A stretch of DNA of 64,000 nt from HT1-32 sp040219025. GTDB lineage: Bacteria; Pseudomonadota; Alphaproteobacteria; Rhodospirillales; HT1-32. Both the position numbers and the translations under genes were made by a program. A model generated the notes under the pieces. It was not told the DNA's origin. It did no database searches and was given only the letters and a program-made list of their open reading frames with translations. The DNA lies in contig JAVJTE010000020.1 of assembly GCA_040219025.1 (NCBI GenBank), positions 124,001 to 188,000 on the forward strand. The letters run 5' to 3'. This document shows, one piece after another, positions 1 to 8,947 of the stretch. Each line of letters starts with the position of its first letter. The stretch's first letter is position 1.

Positions 1-2773
1 TCGCCAGCAACTCGTCCGAGCCGCGATACTGCATCCAGAGCGAGTTGTTCTGGTCACCGGACTGGAAGGCAAAGGTGGAGCCGGTGGCCTGATCACGCCA
101 CAGAACATCATCCTTGCCGTCGCCATTGAAGTCCCCGATACCGAGCAGATCGTCGCCATCACGGAAATTCATCCAGATAGACTGCGCCGGATCGCCGGAG
201 TAATTCGCGTAAGTCGATTTCGATGTCGCGTTCTGCCAGAGAATATCCGTCGCGCCATCGCCGTTGAAGTCACCGATGCCAAGGAAATCCGCGCCGGTTT
301 TCGTGCCGATATTCGTCACATCACCCGGATTTCCACCATTCATGATGAAGGTCCAGCCCGAGGATGTGTTCTGCCACAGCAGGTCATCGGAGCCGTCGCC
401 GTCGAAATCGGCCAGGGCCAGCAACTCGCGTCCCGGCAGTGAGCCGAGGATGGTCTGATCATTGACGTCGCCGTCATTCATGATGAAGGTCCAGCCGCTG
501 GCCGGATTCTGCCACAGCAGGTCCTCGCCGCCGTCACCGTCAAAGTCGCCCCGCGCCAGAAGCTCGCGCCCGGCGAGAAAACCGAAATCGAGCTGGTCGG
601 ACTTGTCGCCATTCAGCCAGGCATAGGTCCAGCCCGTTGTGTCGGAACGCCAGATCATGTCGAAACCGTTGGCCGGATCCGTGCCCTCGAACTGCGAGGG
701 ATGGCTGTCGCCCCAGGCCAGGGTCACATCATCAAAAACCAGACTTTCGATGCCGCTGAGCCGGTCGATCCCGTTCGGGCCGGCCTTGTGCGTTACCGTG
801 CCCTCGTCATAGTCGATGCTGTAATCGGCAATATTGCCGCTGAATACCGCCGTATCATGGCCGGCCCCGCCGGACAGCGTATCGTTACCCGCGCCACCGG
901 CCAGCGTGTCATCACCGCGCATGCCCGACAGGATATTGTCTTCAGCATTGCCGGTCAGAATGTCGTTGCCATCGCCACCGATCACACCTTCGATCACCGT
1001 ACCGGCGTCAAAGCTGAAATCATGACCGTAAAGCGAATTGGTCGCACCATTGTCCAGATCAATATCCAGATCGGACAGCACCGCTGCGAAATTCAGCACA
1101 TCCCGGCCCGCACCATCGCTGATCAGGCCACGACCGGCCTCACCACCATGGCGGGCCCATTCCTCGGTAAAGAAGTAGGTGTCGTCATCGCTGGCAGCAT
1201 CACCGAGCAGGGTCAGGCTCCAGCTTTCCAGCGTCCCGGATGATGCGCCGGTCAGATTGTCGGTCACCCGCAGGGTCCAGTCGCCGGCACCGTCTTCACC
1301 CCAGAAATTCACGCTGCCCAGGTCGAAGCGGATATCCTGTGTCGAATAATAGTAGGTGCCGTCACTGTAGCCGGGATTGTCGACCAGCAGGCTGACCGTG
1401 CCATCCGGCGAGATCAGCTCAACTGTCAGATCGCTGTTACGGGTATGGTCGATCTCGACATGCACCATCACCCGGTCGATCTCGACGCCCGGTGCACTCA
1501 GCGTGATCGTATCCGTGATTGTCCCGAGGTTGGTAATCGCCAGACCGGGGGTGCTCGACGCGGTAACGGTCTCAAGATTCTGATAGGTCGCCTGTCCGGT
1601 CCAGCTTTCCGCCAGACGAACCGCTGCATGCGCATCGGTCAGGCCAAAACCGTAGCCGTAATGATAGGTCAGGCCGCCGCCGTTCCAGTTCGCCGCACCG
1701 TTGACCAGCCAGCCATCATCCGCAGGCAGCGGATTCTGCGAGGACAGGGCGAGAATTTCCTGCACATCGCGATAGCCGAGCAGCGGATTGGCTTCCAGCA
1801 TCAGCGCAGTGACAGCCGCCACTGCCGGTGCCGCGAAGGAGGTTCCGTTCGCCACCACATAATCGCCGGAGGTATAGCCCCCGTCCGTGCGGTCGGTGGT
1901 GTAAATATTCTCGCCCGGCGCTGATGTCAGGACCGTGGCACCCTGAACCGAGAAGTTCGAGACCTCGCCCGCCTGGTTGGTCGCGCCGACGGTGATGACA
2001 TAGGGATTGTTCTGGAAGGCGTGATTGTTCGCATTCTCGCCAAACTGCGCATAATTGCCGCTGGCGAAGGTGATGACCTGTCCGAGGCCGTCGCGACTGG
2101 CGGAGACCGCATTGATCAGGGCTGTTTCCGCCGCCGCAAACACCGGCTTGTCGAAATTGTCGTAATAGGCGCCGTAATAGCCCCAGGAATTGGTCAGGAT
2201 GTCAGCCGCGCCGGCATTGTTCATCGCATCAACCCAGCGGTTGAGCGGCACCCCCGTCGGGCCGACCGTAAAGCCGGTGATATCTGCGCCATGGGCAATA
2301 CCGACCGTGCCGGAGCCATCGATCGCACCGGCAATCACGCCGGCCAGCGCGGTCCCGTGGTTCTCGCCATTCGCACTGGCATAGGCATCACCGTCGCCGG
2401 TCTTCGCATCGTAATCCAGATCCGTGCGATAGGCTGCCGCCAGATCCGGATGGTCATACTGGATACCGCTGTCGACGATGCCGATGACAACGCCGTTGCC
2501 GGTATAGTCGTCCCAGACATCGAGCAGGTTAAGGTCGGCATCCGGATTGACCGTATTGTTCAGATGCCACTGGTTGGCGACTTCCGGATCGGCGGGCACC
2601 GTCCCGTACAGTTCGGCAACCGGCTCTGATGCTTCGGCGCGTTCCGCCATCAGCGCCGCACGCTCCTGCAATTCGGCACGGCGCAGCACGGCATGCGGCA
2701 GAATTTCTGCCGAAAAGTCAACGGTCCAGCGGGAGTCGACCGCACCGGTTCGCAGATTGATCAGATCAATCAC
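1..2773 (-). CDS. S8 (subtilisin/proprotein convertase-type) protease with P domain, RTX and FG-GAP repeats; C-terminus cut by window edge
   Basis: Extracellular-type serine protease; at least 924 codons are present and the 3' end lies off the left edge. The catalytic triad is intact in family order: Asp101 (GIVDSGIQYDHP), His139 (ENHGTALAGV) and Ser312 (NGTSFAAPAVA). A P/Homo-B-like region follows at about residues 405-545, then RTX-type nonapeptides near 590-640 (GGDGNDILT, GMRGDDTLA, GGAGNDTLS, GGAGHDTAV). From about residue 700 to the edge run at least four FG-GAP/VCBS units of the form DFDGDG..DLLWQN. RTX repeats normally bind calcium outside the cell, and such proteins usually leave by type I secretion with a C-terminal signal; that part is missing here, so export is inference. 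No N-terminal signal peptide is visible. The start is uncertain: GTG at 2773 is the best in-frame codon, but ATG codons at 2835 and 2826 open a different frame that stops just before it. Confidence 0.88.
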   Translation of the reverse strand, partial: MIDLINLRTGAVDSRWTVDFSAEILPHAVLRRAELQERAALMAERAEASEPVAELYGTVPADPEVANQWHLNNTVNPDADLNLLDVWDDYTGNGVVIGIVDSGIQYDHPDLAAAYRTDLDYDAKTGDGDAYASANGENHGTALAGVIAGAIDGSGTVGIAHGADITGFTVGPTGVPLNRWVDAMNNAGAADILTNSWGYYGAYYDNFDKPVFAAAETALINAVSASRDGLGQVITFASGNYAQFGENANNHAFQNNPYVITVGATNQAGEVSNFSVQGATVLTSAPGENIYTTDRTDGGYTSGDYVVANGTSFAAPAVAAVTALMLEANPLLGYRDVQEILALSSQNPLPADDGWLVNGAANWNGGGLTYHYGYGFGLTDAHAAVRLAESWTGQATYQNLETVTASSTPGLAITNLGTITDTITLSAPGVEIDRVMVHVEIDHTRNSDLTVELISPDGTVSLLVDNPGYSDGTYYYSTQDIRFDLGSVNFWGEDGAGDWTLRVTDNLTGASSGTLESWSLTLLGDAASDDDTYFFTEEWARHGGEAGRGLISDGAGRDVLNFAAVLSDLDIDLDNGATNSLYGHDFSFDAGTVIEGVIGGDGNDILTGNAEDNILSGMRGDDTLAGGAGNDTLSGGAGHDTAVFSGNIADYSIDYDEGTVTHKAGPNGIDRLSGIESLVFDDVTLAWGDSHPSQFEGTDPANGFDMIWRSDTTGWTYAWLNGDKSDQLDFGFLAGRELLARGDFDGDGGEDLLWQNPASGWTFIMNDGDVNDQTILGSLPGRELLALADFDGDGSDDLLWQNTSSGWTFIMNGGNPGDVTNIGTKTGADFLGIGDFNGDGATDILWQNATSKSTYANYSGDPAQSIWMNFRDGDDLLGIGDFNGDGKDDVLWRDQATGSTFAFQSGDQNNSLWMQYRGSDELLA

Positions 2774-2845
2774 GTTCTTGCCCCCGACCTGTTGCAGCCG
2801 GGCGCGACGTCAGCGAGTGCGGTCATCGCAGTCATTACACGGAGA

Positions 2846-2874
2846 TATATACTATTCCCGGGAATTCACTGCAA
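2846..2874 (-). promoter_or_regulatory. Sigma-70-like promoter of the S8 protease gene
   Basis: On the minus strand a -35 TTGCAG (2874-2869) and a -10 TATATA (2851-2846) are separated by exactly 17 bp. The element lies between the end of the aminotransferase gene and the protease start, in the right direction. Initiation would fall near 2839, about 65 nt before the GTG start. Confidence 0.5.
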
Positions 2875-2884
2875 ATGACGGCCA

Positions 2885-4072
2885 TCACACCCCAACAGCA
2901 TCACTCAGATGATCTATAGCCGCCTGAACCGCCCCTTTCTCGCGCGGGACACCAATTGCGCCGAGCGCCATGTCGATCACCGACAGGGTGCCCAGGATCA
3001 TCGGCGCGTTCACGTAACCCATATGGGCAATACGGAAAGCCCGGCCCGAGAACTCGCCGATGCCAACGCCGAGAATAACCCCGGCCTTGTGCTCGCAACA
3101 GGCCAGCAACTGCGTGACATGCTCCGGGTTCGTCACCAGGACCGGCGTGACGGAGGGGGCGCGATGTTCCGGCGTTTCGATGTTGAAGCGGAGCGAGCCG
3201 CCCCGGCTCCAGACCTCGACCGCCCTGTGAACAGCCCCGGCCAGCAGGCGGTGGCGGGTGAACACATTCTCCAGCCCTTCCTCCAGCAGCATGTCGAGCG
3301 ACTTGCGAAGCGCAAAAAGCCCGTGAACCGGCGGTGTGCCACAGAATTTCATGTAATGAAGCTCGCCCTGCCGCCCGGTCCAGTCCCAGTATTTTGTTCG
3401 CAGGCCGGCGGTTATGTGAGCCCGTGCAGCCTTCGGCCCGGCGGCAATGAAGCTCAGACCCGGCGGTGACATCAGACCTTTCTGCGATCCGGTCACGGCG
3501 ACATCCACGCCCCACTCGTCCATTTCGAACGGCGTGGTTCCCAGTGACGCAATCGTATCAACCATGAACAGGGCATCATGACCGGCGGCATCAATAGCCC
3601 GGCGGATCGCCGGAACGTCATTCAGCACCCCCGAGGCGGTGTCGATCTGGACCACCAGAATGGCTTTGATGTCTTTGGCATCAGGCGCTTTCAGGCGGGC
3701 TTCGACAGCGGCGGGGTCGACGGCCTTGCGCTCGTCCTGCGCCAGCACTTCAACTTCGACGCCCATCATCGCAGCCATTTCGCCCCATCCCACGGCAAAG
3801 CGCCCGCTCTGCAGCACCAGCACCTTGTCGCCGCGGGAGAGCGTGTTTGTCAGTGCCGCTTCCCAGGCACCATGACCGTTGGAAATATAGATATAAGTAT
3901 CCCCTGCCGTCGCGAAGACTGTTTTCAGATCGGCAAGACAGCTGGTGGTTATGTCGACCAGCTCACCCTTGTAGATCTCGATCGCCGGGCGATGCATCGC
4001 CGCCAGCACAGGTTCGGGAATATTTGTCGGCCCGGGAATGGCGAGAAATTCCCGCCCGGTCTTCAGCGTCAT
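2885..4072 (-). CDS. Serine/alanine-glyoxylate aminotransferase family protein (class V, PLP)
   Basis: Cytoplasmic PLP enzyme of fold type I, 395 residues, the usual length for serine-glyoxylate or alanine-glyoxylate transaminases. The start (FLAIPGPTNIPEPVL) is the family N-terminal signature, and the PLP lysine is Lys198 in TGSQKGLMSPPG, preceded by the cofactor aspartate in MVDTIAS. It would transfer the amino group of serine or alanine to glyoxylate, giving glycine. Glyoxylate handling fits the mesaconyl-CoA hydratase and malyl-CoA-lyase-type genes 17 kb away, but no serine-cycle partner is adjacent. The ATG is preceded by GGAG at a good distance. The donor amino acid cannot be decided from sequence alone. 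Confidence 0.9.
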   Translation of the reverse strand: MTLKTGREFLAIPGPTNIPEPVLAAMHRPAIEIYKGELVDITTSCLADLKTVFATAGDTYIYISNGHGAWEAALTNTLSRGDKVLVLQSGRFAVGWGEMAAMMGVEVEVLAQDERKAVDPAAVEARLKAPDAKDIKAILVVQIDTASGVLNDVPAIRRAIDAAGHDALFMVDTIASLGTTPFEMDEWGVDVAVTGSQKGLMSPPGLSFIAAGPKAARAHITAGLRTKYWDWTGRQGELHYMKFCGTPPVHGLFALRKSLDMLLEEGLENVFTRHRLLAGAVHRAVEVWSRGGSLRFNIETPEHRAPSVTPVLVTNPEHVTQLLACCEHKAGVILGVGIGEFSGRAFRIAHMGYVNAPMILGTLSVIDMALGAIGVPREKGAVQAAIDHLSDAVGV

Positions 4073-4156
4073 GGTGATCTCCAGTGGATAGTGCCGTTAA
4101 CGGCGGGACATTGCCACGAACCTGCGGCCCGGAAAACCCATATCCCGTGCAGTATG

Positions 4157-5083
4157 TCAGTCCGGCAATGACGGTCGCTGTTTCGCAAGCCAGCCGGTAA
4201 TGCGGTCAATGACCCGATCCTGCTCGCGCCAGTGCAGCAGTTCGTGGGGCGCATCCTCCCAGTATTCGACGGTCGCCAGATCACCCAGATGCCCGGCCAG
4301 CGCCCGGACGGATTTGCGCGCCACCACCCGGTCATGACCACCATGCATCAGCAGCGTCGGCAAACCGGCCTCCGGTGCCAGATCGGAAGCCAGGTCGGTC
4401 AGCCGGATCAGGCCCCAGTAGGTATCGATACGGACATCCCGGACAATCCGAGGGTCAGATGAAAGGCGTTTATAAGCCTGACCGGTATGGCGGGCATTGC
4501 CGCGGTCATTGTGGATGCTGCCCTGCGGCAAAATGTGAGCCGCCGTCCAGAGGAAAGCATTGTAGGCGTATCTGAATGTGACATCCTCGCGAACCGCCGG
4601 GGCGGCAAGAATCAGCCCGTCCACATCCGGGAGCATCCCGCGGCCGGCCGCCGCCAGCGCGACACCACCGCCCATGCTTTCGCCCATGACATAGACCGGC
4701 AGACCCCCGAAGCCGCCACGCACGATGTCCACCGCATCCCGGAGATCCCCGATCATGGTTTCCGCGCCGCTCCAGCGCCCGTGCGGAATCGTATCGCCAA
4801 ATCCGCGCTGGTCGAAGGCGATGACGGTGTAGCCGCGCCCTGCCAGCGCCGGCCCGATATCCTCAAAAGCCAGCCGGAAATCGCCAAAGGAGTGCAGTGC
4901 GATGAGAACCGCATCCGGCGTCCCCGATGCCTGCCAGACCGCAACCGGCAGCCGCTTGCCGTCCCGCATGACCAGCGCGTCACCGTCCCGATACGGCACC
5001 GTGTCTGCTTCTCCGGCCGGAAGATATTGCGGCGCACAGGCCGCCAGCAGCCAGGCCGCCATGATGCTCACCACCCTGTTCAT
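4157..5083 (-). CDS. Alpha/beta hydrolase lipoprotein, monoacylglycerol-lipase-like
   Basis: Predicted membrane-anchored hydrolase of 308 residues. The N-terminus is a lipoprotein signal (AAWLLAACAPQ, acylated Cys16). The alpha/beta-hydrolase core shows an FDQRGFGD segment and the nucleophile elbow GESMGGG with Ser136; HGGHDRV and APHELLHW near the C-terminus supply the acid and histidine. This pattern resembles bacterial monoacylglycerol lipases and lysophospholipases. A longer reading from 5188 exists, but it would overlap the thiolase gene and lacks the lipobox at the right place, so the ATG at 5083 is preferred. It sits 56 bp downstream of the thiolase gene on the same strand and may be cotranscribed. 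The substrate is unknown. Confidence 0.8.
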   Translation of the reverse strand: MNRVVSIMAAWLLAACAPQYLPAGEADTVPYRDGDALVMRDGKRLPVAVWQASGTPDAVLIALHSFGDFRLAFEDIGPALAGRGYTVIAFDQRGFGDTIPHGRWSGAETMIGDLRDAVDIVRGGFGGLPVYVMGESMGGGVALAAAGRGMLPDVDGLILAAPAVREDVTFRYAYNAFLWTAAHILPQGSIHNDRGNARHTGQAYKRLSSDPRIVRDVRIDTYWGLIRLTDLASDLAPEAGLPTLLMHGGHDRVVARKSVRALAGHLGDLATVEYWEDAPHELLHWREQDRVIDRITGWLAKQRPSLPD

Positions 5084-5139
5084 GACAGTGAAATGGTGAC
5101 GATTGCCGGTGTGCCCAAGCGATATTGGCCGGGGTGGCC

Positions 5140-6342
5140 TCAGACCCGCTCGATCATCAAAGCGATACCCTGCCCGACGCTGATGCACATGGTGCAGAGG
5201 GCATAGCGACCGCCACGCCGCTTCAGCTCGTAGGCGGCCGTGGTTATCAGTCGGGCGCCGCTCATTCCCAGCGGATGGCCCAGCGCAATCGCCCCGCCAT
5301 TCGGATTCACATGTTCCGCATCATCTGCCAGACCCAGATCCCGGGTCACGGCAAGCCCCTGCGCGGCGAAGGCTTCGTTCAGTTCGATGACATCGATATC
5401 ACCCAGCGCAATACCGGTCTGTGCCAGCAGCTTTTTTGTCGCCGGGGCCGGGCCAAAGCCCATGATCCGCGGTTCGACACCGGCGGTGGCCATGCCGACA
5501 ATCCGCGCCATCGGTGTCAGCCCGTTTGCGGCGGCAGCTTTTTCGTTCGCCAGGATCAGCGCACAGGCACCATCATTGACACCGGACGCATTCCCGGCGG
5601 TGACACTGCCGTTCTCCCGGAACGGGGCACCGAGTTTTGCAAGCTGTTCCAGACTGGTTTCCCGCGGATGCTCGTCCGTATCGATAACCAGCGGGTCGCC
5701 CTTGCGCTGGGGAAGGGTCACCGGCGTGATTTCCTCAGCCAGCCGCCCGGCGGCGATTGCCGCGGCAGCACGCTGTTGCGAGCGAAGAGCGAAGGCATCC
5801 TGATCAGGACGGGAAATTCTGAAATCTGCAGCCACGTTCTCGGCGGTTTCCGGCATCGAATCAACGCCATACTGGCTCTTCATGATGCGGTTGACGAAGC
5901 GCCAGCCGATTGTCGTGTCATAGATTTCCGCATTGCGCGAGAAGGCAGACGCAGCTTTCGGCATCACGAAGGGGGCACGGCTCATGCTTTCAACACCACC
6001 GGCAATCATGAAGGCGGCTTCCCCGGACTTGATGGCGCGGGCCGCCGTGCCAACCGCATCCATGCCGGAGCCACAGAGACGATTGACCGTGGCACCGGGG
6101 ACAGAGACGTTGAGCCCCGCGAGCAGGCTCGACATACGGGCAACATTGCGGTTGTCCTCACCAGCCTGATTTGCGCAACCGTAATAGACATCATCGACCG
6201 CCTGCCAATCCGCATCGGGATTGCGTTTCAGCAACGCACTGATCGGAACCGCCCCCAGATCGTCAGCCCGCACGGAACTGAGGCTGCCCCCGAAGCGGCC
6301 GATCGGCGTGCGGATGGCGTCACAGATAAAGGCGTCGTTCAT
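5140..6342 (-). CDS. pcaF: 3-oxoadipyl-CoA thiolase (beta-ketoadipyl CoA thiolase)
   Basis: Cleaves 3-oxoadipyl-CoA to succinyl-CoA and acetyl-CoA, the last step of the beta-ketoadipate pathway. The 400-residue sequence is colinear with PcaF/PaaJ-type thiolases: AFICDAIRTPIGR at the start, the nucleophile Cys90 in NRLCGSGMDA, NEAFAAQ, and GGAIALGHPLG near the C-terminus. The ATG at 6342 is chosen over one five codons upstream because GGAAG precedes it. It lies downstream of both CoA-transferase subunits on the same strand, which supports the pathway. Odd point: the C-terminal catalytic motif reads Cys386-Ile-Ser388 (TMCISVGQG), where thiolases normally have Cys-x-Gly. Confidence 0.93.
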   Translation of the reverse strand: MNDAFICDAIRTPIGRFGGSLSSVRADDLGAVPISALLKRNPDADWQAVDDVYYGCANQAGEDNRNVARMSSLLAGLNVSVPGATVNRLCGSGMDAVGTAARAIKSGEAAFMIAGGVESMSRAPFVMPKAASAFSRNAEIYDTTIGWRFVNRIMKSQYGVDSMPETAENVAADFRISRPDQDAFALRSQQRAAAAIAAGRLAEEITPVTLPQRKGDPLVIDTDEHPRETSLEQLAKLGAPFRENGSVTAGNASGVNDGACALILANEKAAAANGLTPMARIVGMATAGVEPRIMGFGPAPATKKLLAQTGIALGDIDVIELNEAFAAQGLAVTRDLGLADDAEHVNPNGGAIALGHPLGMSGARLITTAAYELKRRGGRYALCTMCISVGQGIALMIERV

Positions 6343-6426
6343 GTCAGCTTCCTTCAATATGGCAGGCCCGGCATTCAGATCCGGTTGAAATCTTCTGCGG
6401 GATAGTAGCGGCTCTGCCGCGACAAT

Positions 6427-7206
6427 CTAGCCCCCATGCGCCTTTGCGGTGCGGGCCTTGAGATCCCGGAGAACCTTCAGCTCTTCTGCGGTCGGCGGCG
6501 GGGTTTCATCCAGATGATCCGCAAAGCGCAGCTTCCAGCCCGTCACACCGGCGGCCTGTTCGCGGGTACAGCCGGGATGCAGCTGGGTCATGATGAATTC
6601 GCCGGTGCCGGGTTCCGGGCGCAGCATGCCGAGGTCAGTAATGATGACACTTGGCCCCTTGCCCGGAATATTCAGCGCATCCCGGCTGGTGCCGCCTTTG
6701 TAATTGCCGACGGAGGTGATGAAATCGAGCTTGTCGACAAAGCTGCGCGGTGACTGGCGCAGCAGCACGAAGACTTCCCTGCTGGAGGTTGCGATTTCCG
6801 GTGCCCCGCCCCCGCCGGGCAGGCGGGTTTTCGGACTGTCGTAATCACCGATGACCGTTGTGTTGATATTCCCGAAGCGGTCAATCTGGGCCGCGCCGAG
6901 GAAGCCGACATCAATCCGCCCGCCCTGCAGCCAGTAGCGAAACATCTCCGGTACCGAGACCACGGCCTGCGCCGTCTCCGCCAGTTCGCCGTCACCGATC
7001 GACAGCGGCAGGACATCGGGCCTGGTGGCGATGGTGCCCGATTCATAGATCAGCACGACATCCGGTGCATGGGTAAGCCGTGCCAGATTGGCTGCTGCGC
7101 TGGGCTGGCCGATCCCGACGAAGCAGACCGTATCGTTCGCCAGCATCCGCGAGGCGGCAACGACCATCATCTCATCCGAACTGTATTCCTTTCCGGCCTC
7201 AGACAT
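6427..7206 (-). CDS. 3-oxoadipate CoA-transferase, beta subunit (CatJ/PcaJ type)
   Basis: Beta subunit of a two-subunit family I CoA-transferase, 259 residues. It carries the FVGIGQPSAAANLARL motif and Glu55 in YESGTIATRP, which matches the catalytic glutamate region of the beta subunit of glutaconate-type CoA-transferases (family knowledge). The sequence is of the CatIJ branch rather than the shorter classical PcaIJ branch. The start overlaps the end of the alpha-subunit gene by 8 bp, pointing to translational coupling. With the thiolase downstream and the IclR regulator upstream, the most likely reaction is transfer of CoA from succinyl-CoA to 3-oxoadipate; other dicarboxylates are possible. 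Confidence 0.87.
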   Translation of the reverse strand: MSEAGKEYSSDEMMVVAASRMLANDTVCFVGIGQPSAAANLARLTHAPDVVLIYESGTIATRPDVLPLSIGDGELAETAQAVVSVPEMFRYWLQGGRIDVGFLGAAQIDRFGNINTTVIGDYDSPKTRLPGGGGAPEIATSSREVFVLLRQSPRSFVDKLDFITSVGNYKGGTSRDALNIPGKGPSVIITDLGMLRPEPGTGEFIMTQLHPGCTREQAAGVTGWKLRFADHLDETPPPTAEELKVLRDLKARTAKAHGG

Positions 7207-8053
7207 AGCCCGCCTCCTTCAGCTTGTTCCAGGTGCCTGACCAGTCCGCCTGATCCAGCACGAATTCCTGCATCCAGCTGGTAAAGCCCTCGCGTTCGCG
7301 GGCAATACCGTCCCATTTCTTGTAAAACGCATTATCGCGCTTATAGAAGCCATGTGCGAAAGAAGGATGGGCGCCGAAGGGCACCTCGCACACCGCATCG
7401 ACAATGAAGCGGGGCAGGATCACGTCATTTCGCCCGGCATCAAGTTCGTCGACGATTTCCTCAACCGTCACGATGGCGCGCTTTGCCGCCATCACCGCTT
7501 CCTTCTGGACGCCGACAATACCCTGGATATGCACATTGCCCCGCCGGTCGGCACGCTGGGCGTGGATGATTGCCACATCCGGGCGGATCGACGGCACTGC
7601 CGCCAGCTTTTCGCCGGTGAACGGGCAGGTCACGCTTCTGATATTCGGGTTGACCTCCGGATAGCTGGTGCCGAGATAGCCCCGGAATACCGCCATCGGC
7701 AGTCCGGCAGCCCCGGCCTCATAGGCATTGGCCAGCGCGGCGTGGCTGTGTTCCTCGACCTCCAGCTTCAGCGGCCAGCCCTGTTCAACCGCATCACGGA
7801 AGCGGTGCAGCGAGCCGACACCGGGATTGCCGCCCCAGGAAAAGACCATCTTGCGGGCGCAGCCCATGCCGATCAGCTGGTCATAGATCATGTCCGGCGT
7901 CATCCGGGTGATCGTCAGATCCCGGCGACCCTGCCGGATGATCTCATGCCCCGCCGCATGCGGAATCAGATGGGTAAAGCCTTCCATCGAAACCGAATCG
8001 CCGTCCCGCACAAGGGACGACACGGCCTCGGCCAGTGTCATGATCTCAGCCAT
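7199..8053 (-). CDS. 3-oxoadipate CoA-transferase, alpha subunit (CatI/PcaI type)
   Basis: Alpha subunit, 284 residues, partner of the gene just downstream. It begins MTLAEAVSSLVRDGDSV, the usual opening of the CoA-transferase alpha fold, and contains GFTHLIPHAAGHEIIRQ, WGGNPGVGSL and RADRRGNVHIQG, all typical of CatI/GctA-like subunits. It is the first gene of a minus-strand operon (alpha, beta, thiolase, possibly the hydrolase). AAGGAAG precedes the ATG. The promoter region is shared with the divergent IclR-family regulator and holds a perfect palindrome, so induction by a pathway intermediate through that regulator is likely (inference). Confidence 0.87.
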   Translation of the reverse strand: MAEIMTLAEAVSSLVRDGDSVSMEGFTHLIPHAAGHEIIRQGRRDLTITRMTPDMIYDQLIGMGCARKMVFSWGGNPGVGSLHRFRDAVEQGWPLKLEVEEHSHAALANAYEAGAAGLPMAVFRGYLGTSYPEVNPNIRSVTCPFTGEKLAAVPSIRPDVAIIHAQRADRRGNVHIQGIVGVQKEAVMAAKRAIVTVEEIVDELDAGRNDVILPRFIVDAVCEVPFGAHPSFAHGFYKRDNAFYKKWDGIAREREGFTSWMQEFVLDQADWSGTWNKLKEAGYV

Positions 8054-8069
8054 GAAGCGCTTCCTTTTT

Positions 8070-8086
8070 TGTTCGTATATTGAACA
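8070..8086. promoter_or_regulatory. Perfect palindrome TGTTC-N7-GAACA, candidate operator of the divergent IclR regulator
   Basis: The 17-bp element TGTTCGTATATTGAACA has two perfect 5-bp arms and lies in the AT-rich divergent intergenic region, 17 nt upstream of the CoA-transferase start and about 90 nt upstream of the regulator start. IclR-type regulators of protocatechuate and beta-ketoadipate genes bind short inverted repeats in this position (family knowledge). Assignment to this regulator is inference. Confidence 0.5.
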
Positions 8087-8176
8087 TTTGTATTGTATAA
8101 AAAATTATCATTTGGTCTTCCGCGGGTCAACCCTGACAGACGACCCCGCCCGCCGAAAACCGACAGGAGACAGAGG

Positions 8177-8947
8177 ATGGATCAGCAAATCAAACCGACC
8201 GATTATGTGCAGTCGCTGGAACGCGGCCTTGCCGTCATCAAGTCTTTCGGTACCGGCCGGCCGGAAAAAACCCTGACGGAGGTGGCCAGCCTTACCGGGC
8301 TGACCCGTGCCGGGGCCCGGCGGCTGCTGCTGACGCTGCAACATCTCGGGCATGTCCGGTCGGACGGGAAATATTATCGCCTCGCGCCGCGGGTGCTTGA
8401 TCTGGGCTTTGCCTATCTGTCGGCACAACCCTGGTGGCAAAGCGCCGAACCCTTCATGGAAGAGGTTGTCGCCTCCCTCGGCGAAAGCTGTTCCGCGGCG
8501 GTGCTGGATGGTGACGATATTGTCTATGTGCTGCGCATTCCGGCGTCGCGCATCATGACCATCAACCTGTCCATCGGTGCTCGCCTGCCCGCCTATGCAA
8601 CCTCGCTGGGCCGGGTCCTGCTGGCGGCAGAGGACGAGGGCCGGGCGCGGCAGTTACTGGAAACCGCCGACCGCCGGGCGCTGACCGTCCACACCGTCAC
8701 GGCGACGGACCGCCTTATGGCCATTCTGGGTCAGGTTCGCCGCCAGGGTTACTGCATCGTCGATCAGGAACTGGAAATCGGCCTGCGGTCGGTCTCGGTT
8801 CCCCTGCATGCCCGGACCGGACAGGTTATCGCCGCCCTGAATGTGAGCCTGCACGCAACCCGCGCTGATGCGGAGGAAATTGCCGCAGGCTTTGTCCCGG
8901 TATTGCAGCGGGCCGCCGCACAGATCTCCCGCAACATGACCCGCTAG
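8177..8947 (+). CDS. IclR-family regulator, PcaR/PcaU/PobR type
   Basis: Transcription factor of 256 residues. An N-terminal winged helix-turn-helix (about residues 10-70; SLERGLAVIKSF and TLTEVASLTGLTRAGARRLL) is followed by the IclR effector domain. SLERGLAVI with TRAGARRLLLTL is characteristic of the PcaR/PcaU/PobR subgroup that controls aromatic acid degradation. The ATG at 8177 is chosen over a longer frame from 8093 because AGGAG sits just before it and because the HTH then begins at the usual place. It is divergent from the CoA-transferase/thiolase operon, its probable target. The stop overlaps the convergent MFS gene by 4 bp. Confidence 0.9.
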   Translation: MDQQIKPTDYVQSLERGLAVIKSFGTGRPEKTLTEVASLTGLTRAGARRLLLTLQHLGHVRSDGKYYRLAPRVLDLGFAYLSAQPWWQSAEPFMEEVVASLGESCSAAVLDGDDIVYVLRIPASRIMTINLSIGARLPAYATSLGRVLLAAEDEGRARQLLETADRRALTVHTVTATDRLMAILGQVRRQGYCIVDQELEIGLRSVSVPLHARTGQVIAALNVSLHATRADAEEIAAGFVPVLQRAAAQISRNMTR

